Assembly (NCBI GenBank): GCA_030549775.1
Contig: CM060176.1
Span: forward strand, 99,404,303 to 99,468,302
From: Tamarix chinensis
Taxonomy: Eukaryota > Streptophyta > Magnoliopsida > Caryophyllales > Tamaricaceae
DNA: 64,000 nucleotides
Reading direction: 5' to 3'
The notes beneath the pieces are model-generated. The model was not told the origin of the DNA. It was given only the letters and a program-made list of their open reading frames with translations, and searched no databases. Both the position numbers and the translations under genes were made by a program. Position 1 is the first letter of the stretch. Every line of letters begins with the position of its first letter. Positions 11,886 to 23,533 of this stretch are shown in pieces.

Positions 11886-12631
11886 TCCCGTATTCATGTG
11901 GACTTGATAAAGAATATAGTGTGAATGGACTTCTGATAAAATATTAATTAAATAATTAATCTGGACTTTTTGGGCCTTTATGTGTGGGCTTGATCATTTA
12001 TAAGTTGTATAATACTCTGCACGACTTTTATATATATGTGTGGGTTTGGATGCGTAAGTTGAATATTATCCTGCATGATTTTATGTGTTTGTGTGTTAGC
12101 CTTAGTGCTCGGTTACCTTACTCAGTACGTAGCGTACTGATCCCTCTTTTTATGGGTGCTGCTCATTCCCACAAGTAGAGGGCCCGTTTGGCGTGTTGCA
12201 GGTAGGTGATGCCTTCTTTGATGCCATTGATGTCTATGGGACATTAGGTGGGGCTGAGTGATGATTGGGATGGATTCAAGTCCTAAGAGTGGTGTAGGCG
12301 ATTTCTTCGTTTCAAGATTATTATTCCTTTTCTCTTTTAACTATGTTTGAATTTCCATAAACAATATTAATATTGTAGCTATCTCTCTTCTCTGAAGAAC
12401 TATCTCTCGTATTTTAGATTATATAAAAACTTATGCATACTTTGATTTTCGTATTTATGAACTTTGGATTATTTAATAATGTTGTGAGTAGTTTTCTTAG
12501 CCTTAGCACTTGGTACTAGAGCGGTAGGAGTAAACCGATCTGGTACTAAGTGTGGCGGTAGCATCCCTAGAATTTACAGATTTTTAATTTATAAGTCTTG
12601 TAAAAAAATGTGTAAATTCTGGGGTGTTACA

Positions 12632-14690
12632 GTAGGTTTAGAATTTGGATTTTTGTATGCTTATATGATAGTAGTGGTGTTGTGGTAAATCATGCCTTGA
12701 GTTGTGTTATTTTGAGAAAACATGAGATTTATGCATGACTTGATGATTAATTGGAACTACAACATGATTTGGTAATAGAGTATGACAAATCTCTAGTTTT
12801 CAAAATTGTCAAATGATATGGATATTATTTTGTTGGCATTTGAGGTATAAAATCAAACATGAAATTGCATGTGCATATTGTTGTGTACATACTGATCGAC
12901 TTGTTCAATTAAAAAGATCGGCTGGTCTATAAAACAGTTAAACACTTAGCTAAACCTATGTCTGATTTGTATGTGTTTTTTTGTTGGTTTGGTCTCATCT
13001 TTAACTCGTCAACTTATTTGGATGAATCAATCTATTGGTCTCTAAAATAATATATCTGTTAGGTAAACCGTTGACTAATTTTGACAAATATGCTAAGGTT
13101 TGCTAGCGCCAGACCGATCAATTGGTCCATATAACCAATTAACCGGTATCGACTATAATACTTTATTTGATTCCTTTTGACCTTGTAATGGTTCAAGAAT
13201 CAATATTATCTTATGATATAATTATTAGAATATGGAAATCCACTATTTAGCATGGATTAATTAATCTAATTGGTGTATTAGATTGGTCAAATATTGATGA
13301 TAACACAACTGAGTGTCGTTGATATATTATGATGGATAACTCTGAATAATTATATAGTCAAGGTTGACATGGTATGCTATGTGGGCCTTGTTTGGTATAT
13401 GGCTTGATAAGTAAAACAACAATCACTTGAAGTGGAAGAACATGGAGCATTGTATAGAACTGTATTATTCAATCATTAATTAGCCACTGGGGGCTAATTT
13501 GCCTCCATGTGTTTCTTATATTTGCCTTCTAGCATGATCCTAGTTGATTCCAATGTATTTTCTAATCTAGATACTAATCATGTACTAGGGATATTGGTAC
13601 TAAAATATCTGGTCATCTAGGCGGTTTATTTAGCTTTGGCAGAACTTTATGTCCACTGGTGGTTTATTTAGCTTCAATCGAACTTATGTTCTTTGCTTAT
13701 TAGTTTAAATTCCACAGGTATTGAAAGACTATGAGGGATTGATCTAGCCCATTGCTCAAAGAAGAGGAAAAATACGTAGATAAATTAATGGCTATATAGC
13801 ATTGTGATCCGAATCTCGTGAATGGTTAAATGGATTAGACCTTGGAGATTACCTACTAGCTCACACCTTGGTTGGTCACTTCACATGATTATATATTGTT
13901 ACCCATGGTTCTTGAATTTTGTAGTAAACATGATGAACGATGAATTCCAATACTAAGTGTGAAGGATGCTAATTCCATGTTCATCGTCGAGCATGATAAT
14001 ATCTACTTCCATATGCATGCATAGAGTATCATGTTGAGAATTCAGTGTTAGTAAAGTACATAAGCTAGCATGTTACTGCATAATTATGAGAATGTGTGCT
14101 ATTGTCACCTATATGTTGATTATGATCATACGTGCAACATAAACTTAGTACATAGTGTACTGAGTATGTAACTTGGCTTATTCACTATTTAGCCTGGTGA
14201 TGTGCCTATTTAACTGGTCACTTGCTCAATCTTTTAAGTAGATGACCTCGTGTAGGTAATTAAGGGTGGCCATTAGACAACCTATTTCTATGTTTGGGAA
14301 TGGGGCAATCAAGCGTGGACTTTCATTGGTTTTTCTTTTGTTTATATTTGAGAGACCTAGGTAATCCTTGTATTTCTCTATTATAATAAGCATTTTATTC
14401 TCATGTATTTCAATTTGTTTGGACCTCACATGCTCTTGGTTTTGTACCTTTCATGGTCTTGGTTTTGTAAATCTTTTATGTTACTTGTTGTGCACTCTGT
14501 TTCTTATTCTTGTTTGCTTAGATTCTTATTCTTGTATATTACATATGGTGGATGATGGGGCGTCAATCCAATATTAGGTGTAGCAGTAATACCTCATTTT
14601 TTCTAGGTGTTTTTTTTATATATTTATATTATCGCTTTCACAATCATTTTAAAGATCCAAAAATTTGGTAGTGAAAAATAGTTGTATTAT
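12632..14690 (+). mobile_element. Decayed LTR-like copy G, right portion
   Basis: Heavily mutated family sequence. AACTTAGTACATAGTGTACTGAG (about 14140) matches CTCAGTACGTAGCGTACTGA of element B, and TATTAGGTGTAGCAGTAATACC (14571) matches its ACTAAGTGTGGCGGTAGCATCC. The end near 14690 is eroded. Together with 8060-8540 it probably formed one older copy into which B inserted. No genes are visible; the short frames at 14226-14577 are chance. Confidence 0.45.
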
Positions 14691-16510
14691 AGTTATCATG
14701 CATTTGACTTCAAGCCACTCTAAATTTCTCATATTGTATTTTCTCTTTTACATGATTTTGACCTAAGAATTAAATGATACTGATATACTTCTTTCCTAAG
14801 CATATAATCTACAAATATTTTCAAGAACTATGCTTTTGTGTTTTAAATTGTTTTGGCCTTAATGAGTAGATTTGATTTGGTGTGATTTGCATGTTATAAT
14901 GATATTTATTGCGAAATGAATCCTATTTGTGCCTATAACTCTTCTATGATCTTACACATGTGATAGTTGCTTGAGGATGAAAGAGAGTCATAAATATGAT
15001 TTATGTCAGACATGCCGAGCTTTAAAGTAAATATTTAATATGATTATATGATGATTTTTACATACTTTAGTCCAATTTTTCTTATTTACTTCTCTTGATC
15101 ATATTTTATAGGTATTTGAAGAAAATATGATCTAAAGAAGCTAAAACACAACATCCAAAATAAAATAGAAGCAAGAACAAATACTCAACGTGTGAAAGGG
15201 TAAAAATATGTATAAGTTCAACCAATATGCAATTTGAATTTGAAAGAGGGATAAACATAAAATTTGTGAATCTTTTTGTTATATTTCCTACATACCAAAA
15301 TTTAGCATAATTAAAATTCAAACAATGAAGCTATGGCTTAAATACACTCCATAATTAAAGTTATCAAAAATATCATAGCCCGAGAGTTGACAAGACCCCG
15401 CCATGTTAACCAAATTTAACAAGATAGATGAAAGGAGCACGATATGTGGTGCTTGTGTCAACCCCCCGACTTTGTATATAATGATTTTTTTACTCATTTT
15501 TACGGATAATTCTTTATAAAAACTAAGCATGAATTTAGGGTCTAAGAAAAAAGCTTTAGGGTTCATCATATATCCATTTATTCCCCATTCCAACCCATTC
15601 CTTTAGCTCTCATGATTGTAAATCTTATGCAACAATCGAACATTGATTTCTAATTCTTGAATATAGAAGGTACTATATCTCTATTTTCAATATTTTCTTT
15701 CTCAATCGATGCAATTTTTTTTGTTTAAAATCATGTGCTTAATTGGAGACATGATTGACTAATCAATCCGTGCTAAAGTGAAGGGAGATCCTTGATCCTA
15801 ATGCTTTGAGAATATAAAACCCAATTCTAATTCAACCCTTTATCATATGTGTTATGTTGATGTTTTAATTGGCATAATAGGAAATTTGATCGTTTTCCCT
15901 ATATGTTTAAAGAAATTTTAAGGAGATTTGAGAGACTATTCAGAGTGAGCTCCATCATCATAAGTAGAGATGAGACCATAAAGTTGAGAGACGTTGATTT
16001 TGTCTCTACAACCTACAAGAGGGGGAAACAAATAAATTGGTAATGTGCTATCTATATGTGCATTCATATGAGATATAGACGAGCCTCAATAGGCAATAGA
16101 GTGTAGATGCACGAGAGAGTATTACACTTTGTACCTTGGTTGACATATTAGAATTTTGTGGTTTGAATTGGGGCAATGGGTTAGGATTCAATTGTATTAT
16201 AATTAAGAGGGTTGATCGAAACTTTATCCCTTTCTTTCTTTAGATTTCACCCTTTTATTGCCTAAGCGTTGGCTTTACTTATTTATTTTCCAATTTATCC
16301 TCTTTATTTTAGTTATTCACCATATTTCCTCCTAACGTTAGCTTAGACATAGAAGATTTTATCATTTTCCTTCCGTACACCCCTATTCCTTGTGGGACAA
16401 TATCTTCTATGTTATTTCAAGCCATGCACTAGCGGTTAAAAGTCATCAATGAGCTTAATGTAGAAATTAAAGTGTTGATACAAAGTGTAGAAGAGTTGTT
16501 TGTTCTTAGA
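14691..16510. other. Spacer, unassigned
   Basis: I find no gene. The stretches at 15110-15480 and 15620-15850, and the phrase CACCCCTATTCCTTGTGGGA near 16379, have the look of eroded LTR-retrotransposon non-coding sequence. I cannot name a family or draw boundaries. The short frames at 15106-15593 lack any recognisable domain. Confidence 0.3.
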
Positions 16511-18960
16511 CGTAACACCCAACAAATTTTCAACTAAATTTTTCATTTTAAAATAATGCGAAAATAAACAAAATTGAAACCAGAAATATTACCACTACAT
16601 CAACTTTCGAAGAGGTGCAACCATACACCTAATCGTGCTCAACTACATACTGTAACAATAATGAAACCATGCATAATGATCATATATTCACAACAACAAC
16701 AACAACAACAACACCACACACACACACACTATATATATATATATATTAGATAGATAGATAGGGGGAGAGTCAATGATAAAATTTTACAAAATAAAGGACT
16801 TTGAGAGAAAATAAGCAAAAATAGTTTAAAATTCAATGAATGAGAAAGCAAACCCAAACAAATAGGTAAAACATCTAAATGTCAGAATTAACCTAACCTT
16901 AGGTCATAAGCATTCCCCCATCAAAAGCAACATCTATCATCGACCTCCTCCAACATAATGCCATATGATAATTTAAATAGATAGTGGCCATAAAATGATA
17001 GTTTTAGGACAATGACTTCTTGAGTAAGGTCAGACTACTATTCACACTTAAGCATGATTCACAACACCATGCTAGCATCAAATGATACCAAATATGTTGT
17101 GCACTCGAGGGATCAAATGTAGCATGATATATGAAAGATCATGCGATGACATGGTTTAAGAATCATGCTTCACCTATAAACTTGGCATTTGTGTAATGTA
17201 GATCAAGTCATGTATCTTAAATAAGAATAACTCATGATGTTGTCAACTCATTACGTGATCGCATAATTCCAAATAAGATTATGAAGTGAGTATTTAGATT
17301 GATAACACTAAACACAAACCAATGTAGCCAAAGTGGGTGTTTAGGAGGTAACACCAAACTTAAACCATGGAATCCATGCCTTTTGTAATCAATGATTAGG
17401 TGATAACATCAAGCACAATGTTTGGAGACTAGACATCCACGTTTTACCATAATCGGTGTTTATGCAATAACAACAAACATGTCAACATCCAATAGATCCA
17501 ATAGGCTTTCACATGGGTTACCTCATGCACCTTACATAGCTTAATGTCGTACCAATAAAGGTCATTGGAGCTAAGATACTTTCATAGGATTACTAAAAAA
17601 AATTATTTTGCATAAGCATGATAATCAAATAATTTATGTTATTATCACATCTAATTTTAAAAATGTTCTTCCTATGCCTAATCCATGTTGTGTGCAAGAC
17701 TAAAAAGATTAACTCACAACTAGAGATTAGGTATGAGAAACACTTAATCTTCGGTTAAAAGATTATGAAATAGATGAAATAAATAGAGGAGAATAAGATA
17801 CATACATGCATGCATACGTACATACATATAATAATAAGAGACGAGTCTAGATAACTACAACACTTTGCCCAAAACCCGGATACATCTCTCTACTGCATAT
17901 AACATATTAAAACACTAATATTAACAACACGCGTAACAAAAAGAAGAAGAAGAAGAAGGTGCATCTGCTTGTGGGAAAGGGCATGTGTCTATAAAATGAA
18001 TACGTCGGTACTTGTGTACAAAGTAATATGATTAATCCAAAAGACACAACATGATGCACTCAACACACATATAACACGATAATCACATAAAATTACATAT
18101 GTGATAATGATAACAACAACATGCGATACTACGTAACATCATTATTCTATAAACATAGCATGACACACATAAATCATGGTACACTTAAAACAGAGCATGA
18201 TATAACACATGTTGCAATCATTTTCATAACAAATGATAGAACTTGGAGCATACACTATATTTGTTTCTTTACTTAGTTATCATACACCTAAATTCTTATT
18301 CACTCCGAGTACTAAAAATGGTTAATAATATAAAGCACCTACCAGGCATATCACTTTTGGGGATCACTATTTTCTATCTAGCGTAATGGAATTACGATAT
18401 AAAGCTCCTTCCAAAGCAATGCACTCTTAATGACTACAAAACTATACATCTATTCTTAAAGTACACATATCGTTATAGGCTGATGGAACAAACTAATATA
18501 GAGTATATATAAGACCACTTTAATTTCGACAAAAATAAGATAAATAACATATAATTCCTTCTAGGATAGAATGCACCTAGTAGACATTATTATTTATAAT
18601 ATAACTGATAAACTTTCTTTGTCTTAACTTATATACTTTTTCACTTTGCTATTAATATATTATTCAAGCATAATAACCACACTAATCACTTAATACAATA
18701 CCACTTATTCATAATATATCACTTATAACAACATACATGAATTCATACCAACACTAGTAAATTAAACATGCAATTAGAGATATACTAGGGTTGGTGTAAA
18801 AAACCTCGTATCAAATAACAACAAAATATCATACAAACCTTAACAATAATAGAAATCAACTAATCATACAAGCCACCTACTTGAAGACATCACCTAAGGA
18901 AGCCCTTTTGCACCCCCTTCCACCTCTTTACTGGTCATGTACTCACGTTTTTTTTGTCTT
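16511..18960 (-). mobile_element. Decayed LTR-like copy F (- orientation)
   Basis: The left edge reads CGTAACACCCAACAAATTTT, then AATATTACCACTACAT. These correspond to the TGTAACACCCCC and GTATTACCGCCACACTT landmarks at the left ends of elements C and E. The rest is strongly diverged, with alternating phrases on GATAACACCAAACA (17300-17490) that may be eroded minisatellite. The right boundary is only approximate. No coding sequence is seen. Confidence 0.4.
16687..16762 (+). repeat. Compound microsatellite (CAA)n-(CA)n-(TA)n-(GATA)n
   Basis: Four simple-repeat tracts follow one another directly inside decayed copy F. This is a typical hypervariable locus with no coding content. Confidence 0.9.
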
Positions 18961-20828
18961 GACAATAAATATTTTTTTAATATATATGAAATTGTAAAAA
19001 TAGTTGATCAACACGTGGCAGTCGAATAGGGAGACTTTGATCACAGGCGTGGAAGTGGGCTAAGAGAGAGATCAAGAGATTCATGCGGACGTATGATGTG
19101 ATCCATTATTGATAACAACGTCCAACACACAATATGCGGCCGTAGGGAAATGTACGTGCCTACTTTAATTTTTAATTTTGTGGCGTTCTTACTCTTGCAA
19201 TACCTTTTGCTTTACTTTTAGATGTCGATATTAACAATTAGTCAAAAAATTAAAAATTCGGCAATAAGTTAAAATTTTATTAATTGGTAGCTAAATTAAT
19301 AAAAATATCATTATAAAATTTAAAATGAGCAAAATTATGAAAATTCATCTTATAGTAATAGGTTACTATAAGCTTCTTCTTCTTCTTCTTCTTCTTTTTT
19401 AACAGCCTGTCAAAAACTAACTTAAAAGCTAATAAATTGTCACTTAGCAAAGATCATGTTTCCTTATGAAAACTGTGTTACTTGACTAATAAATTAAAAG
19501 TTAGCTCATGCTATATCTCGATCGCTATAATTTTGAGCCCTATTTAATATCTTATATTTCTAAAAAACATGTAGAAAATATATCAAATGGAGTTTGCATA
19601 TTTCAGGAGTTAAATATCACTAAAATGCGTCAACTCTAATTCATATATTTTGAAAGTTACAAGACTGTATTTTCAAGTCGACCGAATAGTAATTAGAAAA
19701 CATATATACTTTCAAACGTTCAATTGATAATTAGTGAATACTGGTATTTATCTCAAAACTATATCTTATCGTACCTTTGCGATACTCCATCTCTAAGATA
19801 TAAGCTCAAAATCAAATCATGTCGCCTAGTTTGTTTTTTTCGTTAATCACACAAGTAAAGACAAGAGCAACAAAGCATACGTACGTTCGCATTCTCCTCA
19901 AAACTTCCAAATCTTCTACTTCTACAGGAAAATCAATAATTGCAAGCGGTACATCGATATTATGGCTTGAAGGGAAACAACTGGAATCCCCTGGAACGTG
20001 ACAAAAAAAAAAAAAAGTGGTCTCACGTGATGGGTCCATTCTATTTAATATAGATATATATAAGAAGCATGAAAACACAAGGCAATTTTTATGTAGGTAA
20101 TATGTCAAGTCTAATCTACGAATACTATATAATATTATTTACTATCTGCATTAATAATTAATATATCCTTAGTCTTTTTCACGATTAAGAGTACTTAATT
20201 GATTAAATAACTCATCAAGCCACATGGCCCCATATATCATGTAGGAGATTAATTATATATATATATATATATATTAATTGACAAACATGCCAATATCGTA
20301 GCTTAGCCTCAAGAAGAAGAAAGTAGAAATAGACGAGCCATGTAACTCGTAATTTCAACACTTTATATGTTTTCACTATGCAGTTGGGGTCTTTACAAAA
20401 TAAATCATGCACTGTCTGCACTGCTTCTCTACTCCGATACAACCGACAACAACGTCAGCTTCAGAAACAATTGATTGCTAATATTATTGTTTCTTTCTAC
20501 GGCGTATTTAAGTGTGTTTCTGTTGTTTCCATTTTTTATTTATCATTTTAAATTTTCTTTTTTTTTGCCCTTTTGTGTGTATGGAATAACATTGACGTGA
20601 ATGCTTCAAGCTGAATCACCCAAATTGAAGTTGGATTTCAAGAATGGAGAGTATTTTACACTTTTAGGTCTTGTAAAATTATATTAATGATTAATTAGGC
20701 ATTAAATATACTAGACATAATAATTAGAGATATTCATTAGATTTGATATTTGATGAATTGATCAAATATCCTAATCGATTCAATCCAATAAATCAAATAT
20801 TCAATTCAATATTTTTTTAGAACCATAT
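18961..20828. other. AT-rich spacer with microsatellites
   Basis: No gene or named element is recognised. It contains a (CTT)n tract at 19374-19397, an A run near 20004 and a (TA)n tract at 20252-20275. The frames at 19812-20442 are short and lack recognisable features. Confidence 0.4.
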
Positions 20829-22340
20829 TGTAATATCCTGAATTTCAATCTTTCATAATTTTGAATACTTAGTACCATAACGTTTTTTTAATTCATCAAT
20901 CTTACTTTTAAACCTAACTCTAATCCTTAATACCATTTCTTCCTCCTTTCTTTTGTCTTTTCTTTCTTTTCCTTCTCTATTGTGCAACACTTTCCCCTAC
21001 CCAACTGAATTTGGTTAGGTTTGGTTAAGCAAACCAAACTTTTTGCAACTATGCCAGACCTTCACCCATTATCATGGCCCTTCTTTCATGTGTACACACC
21101 ACTATCTTATCCCCCATTTCTCATCCCCTTGTTTTTTTGCATCCCAACTCCATTACCTGACCTTACTTCCCAACTTTCTCGCACCATCCTTCCTCATGCA
21201 AAAGGCCATATAACCCCATCTCACTTCCGCTCATTCATTACAACCACCCAAACCCCCTCTTTCCTTCTAATCTCAAAATTTCTATGTATTTTTTTGGATC
21301 AACATCTATACCACCTCTAAGAGGGTCATTGACATTGCTATTGTTGTTTGCCTTAGCTCACCCAGCCAAACACCATCTAAAATTCTCCACCCCTCTATTT
21401 ATCGTTCATCTATTGCAGCCATCATTACCATTTTCGACTCAACCACTGAGCCAAATACCTCTCAACCTGTGGTGTTTCTCTCTCTCTCTCTCTCTCTCTC
21501 ATAGTCGGGTTGCTTTATTCTCCCTCTGTATTAGTCGATCTTTTTGAGAGAGTTTGTTCTTCCTCGGTCTTAGTTAAGTTTTTTTCTCCCTTGGTCTCAA
21601 CCAAACTTACTTACTCTTCCTCGATCTTAGCTATTCATTGTTCCTGGTTGAGCGTGCTTGCCCCTTGTCCAGCACATTGTTTGATTTTGTTCTCCTTAGC
21701 CATCCCCTCAGTTTCTATCTCGTGTATTTTCCCTCTTGCCTTATTGGCTCATCCATCCAAGTCTCCCAACCATGTGTAAGTGCATTTTTGCTTGCTTAGA
21801 AGCCGATGGCACTAGGGTAAGGAATTATGTCTTAGAATAGGATTTTGATGTTATGTGTAGATTGTTTATAATATCACGTCATTATATCTCTATTTCTAAA
21901 AGATGTATTGTTGGTGTTATTTAATTATTTGGCATTATCATAATATGAGAGTATGAATGTTATGTAAATTATGAGATTATATGGTATTATTTGTTATGAG
22001 ACTTGTCTTCCAACCCTAATCATACGATACAATCTAAGGTTTTGATAAAGGATGATGTGTTAAATTTGATGGTTAAGTGAGTCTCATGGAGGGATTTACA
22101 CCTGTCTTATGAGAGTAGAGTTATAGGGTCATTGTGGTCCCTTCTTATTTGGGAAAATACCTAAATCATTGCTAGGTGTGTATTGTATACCTTGTATATT
22201 TATGTTAAGTTTGCACAACATGAATGAGAAAACCAACGGCTAATAAGACATTAATACCTAAAGTGAAAGCTTTAAGAGTCATGATTGACTATATCTATCT
22301 ATTCCACTGGATGAGAATATTCCCAAATTAATGTTAGATG
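20829..22340 (+). mobile_element. Decayed and truncated LTR-like copy H
   Basis: The start, TGTAATATCCTGAATTTC, resembles the TGTAATACCCCGTTTTTC terminus of element D. A pyrimidine-rich stretch (20940-21780, including a (TC)n tract at 21479-21501) follows as in the other copies. Near 22250, CATTAATACCTAAAGTGAAAG and TATTCCACTGG match family landmarks. The right end is lost. The serine- and leucine-rich frames (21021-21779) are translations of the CT-rich tract and not genes. Confidence 0.45.
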
Positions 22341-22936
22341 ATAGAGGCTTAAAATAATTGATATGACTACCTATATCAACAAGGCATACATTCTTTTCAA
22401 AAAACATCTCTTCTAGCTCGAATAAGCTCGACAACTTGTATCACATGGCTTCAAATAACTCTGGCCTTCGAATGTTTTTAACTAGAAGAGAAAAAAAAAA
22501 TCTAAGGAGATCACATGATCTGTTTGTTCTATTTTGAGAACTTTATTTTTGGAGTAGAGGACACTTCCTCCTCATTGTTGGATTCAAGATTTTATAATTA
22601 ATGATTTAAAGTAGGCACTGGGGTGATAAGAAGGTCTATGAGCTTTGTGTTTGAAGAGATCCTTAATGGAGGGGGTGGTGAAACGCTTTTATCAATTTCA
22701 AAGCCAGAGTGAGGAAGGTGGTGAGCTACTTTGCAACGGGGGACTTGGCTAGTGTTTAATTTTTTTTTATGTCAACTAGTATTTTTATTCTGAATAATTA
22801 GTCTCTGTTTGAAATTATTTATTAAAATTAATTATTTAATTTTTTTAAAATAAAGAATTATTACAAAGAATTATTTTTAATAATTAATATCAAATAAGCC
22901 TTTAATCAGTCAAACATATCTACTTAGTACTCATTT

Positions 22937-23092
22937 GGTTTATTTTATATATCTTGTATAATTTAGTTAAAATTAAATATTTTTATTCTAATAAATATTC
23001 ATTTTACATCTTAATTTGATCTAAAATAAATATTTTATTATAAATATGTTTATTATTATTAAATACTTAATATAAAAGATATAAAATAGAAA
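22937..23092. mobile_element. Possible small MITE upstream of the RRP12-like gene
   Basis: A segment of about 155 bp that is almost entirely A and T has imperfect inverted ends: TTTATTTTATATATCTT on the left against AAGATATAAAATAGA on the right. It lies about 440 bp before the start codon. In such AT-rich DNA inverted ends can arise by chance. Confidence 0.3.
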
Positions 23093-23186
23093 AAAAAATT
23101 ATTCCCTTTTCCTCCGATTGGTCCATCGTTTGTGAAATGCCTGTGACAAAAACTCGTCAGATCCAAATGGTTCGGACCTAACCTTT

Positions 23187-23362
23187 TATAAATAGAAACT
23201 CTCTTAATTTTACAAAGAATGTTGAATCATATATATTTGTTGGACATCTGATTCTAAGGTTCGCTGGCCATACAAATTGGTCTCTTCACTGCTAGTTGGG
23301 CTTCGGTTCTATCGTTTGTCATCCCAGTCAATTAAGAAGCGAGTCGAGACTTCCTATGGGCT
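23187..23362 (+). promoter_or_regulatory. Predicted promoter of the RRP12-like gene: TATA box and two TGGGCT site II motifs
   Basis: TATAAATA at 23187-23194 is followed by TGGGCT at 23297-23302 and again at 23357-23362. Site II motifs (TGGGCY) are established TCP-factor binding sites enriched in plant ribosome-biogenesis and growth genes, which fits the product. No transcription start can be placed. If the TATA box is used, the 5' leader would be about 310 nt and would contain both motifs. Confidence 0.45.
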
Positions 23363-23533
23363 ATAGGCGCGGGACTTGTGATCGATCAGACTTAAGCAAA
23401 GGTGGCCTGGGGTAGCAATTGCTATTTGCTACACAAAAGGTCGGGTTGCGGGTCGAAGAATTATCCTGCTATAATATGATCACTCAACTCCGTACCCAGC
23501 TCCCTAAGGTCTGATTGGGACGCCGTAATCGTC

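Larger units (their letters stand above)
8541..12631 (+). mobile_element. LTR-like non-coding element B, full length (4.1 kb)
   Basis: Ends are TGAAATGCCCC at 8541 and GGGGTGTTACA at 12631, flanked by GTAAG (8536-8540) and GTAGG (12632-12636), a 5-bp target duplication with one mismatch. In order it holds an AT-rich start, a pyrimidine-rich segment (8840-10080) with a TATA box near 9438, an (ATC)n/(ATT)n tract, a minisatellite of GTTTGCATGGGAG-like units, a block of CCACCGGCATAATAGTGG motifs, and a right end with GCCTTAGCACTTGGTACTAG. The open frames (for example 8825-9070, 9757-10104 and 11246-11431) are low-complexity accidents. TG...CA ends and a 5-bp duplication are LTR-retrotransposon hallmarks. 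No primer site, protease or RT is present, so it is best read as a solo LTR of a long-LTR gypsy lineage (Tekay/Del-like termini), or as a coding-free derivative. Confidence 0.75.
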
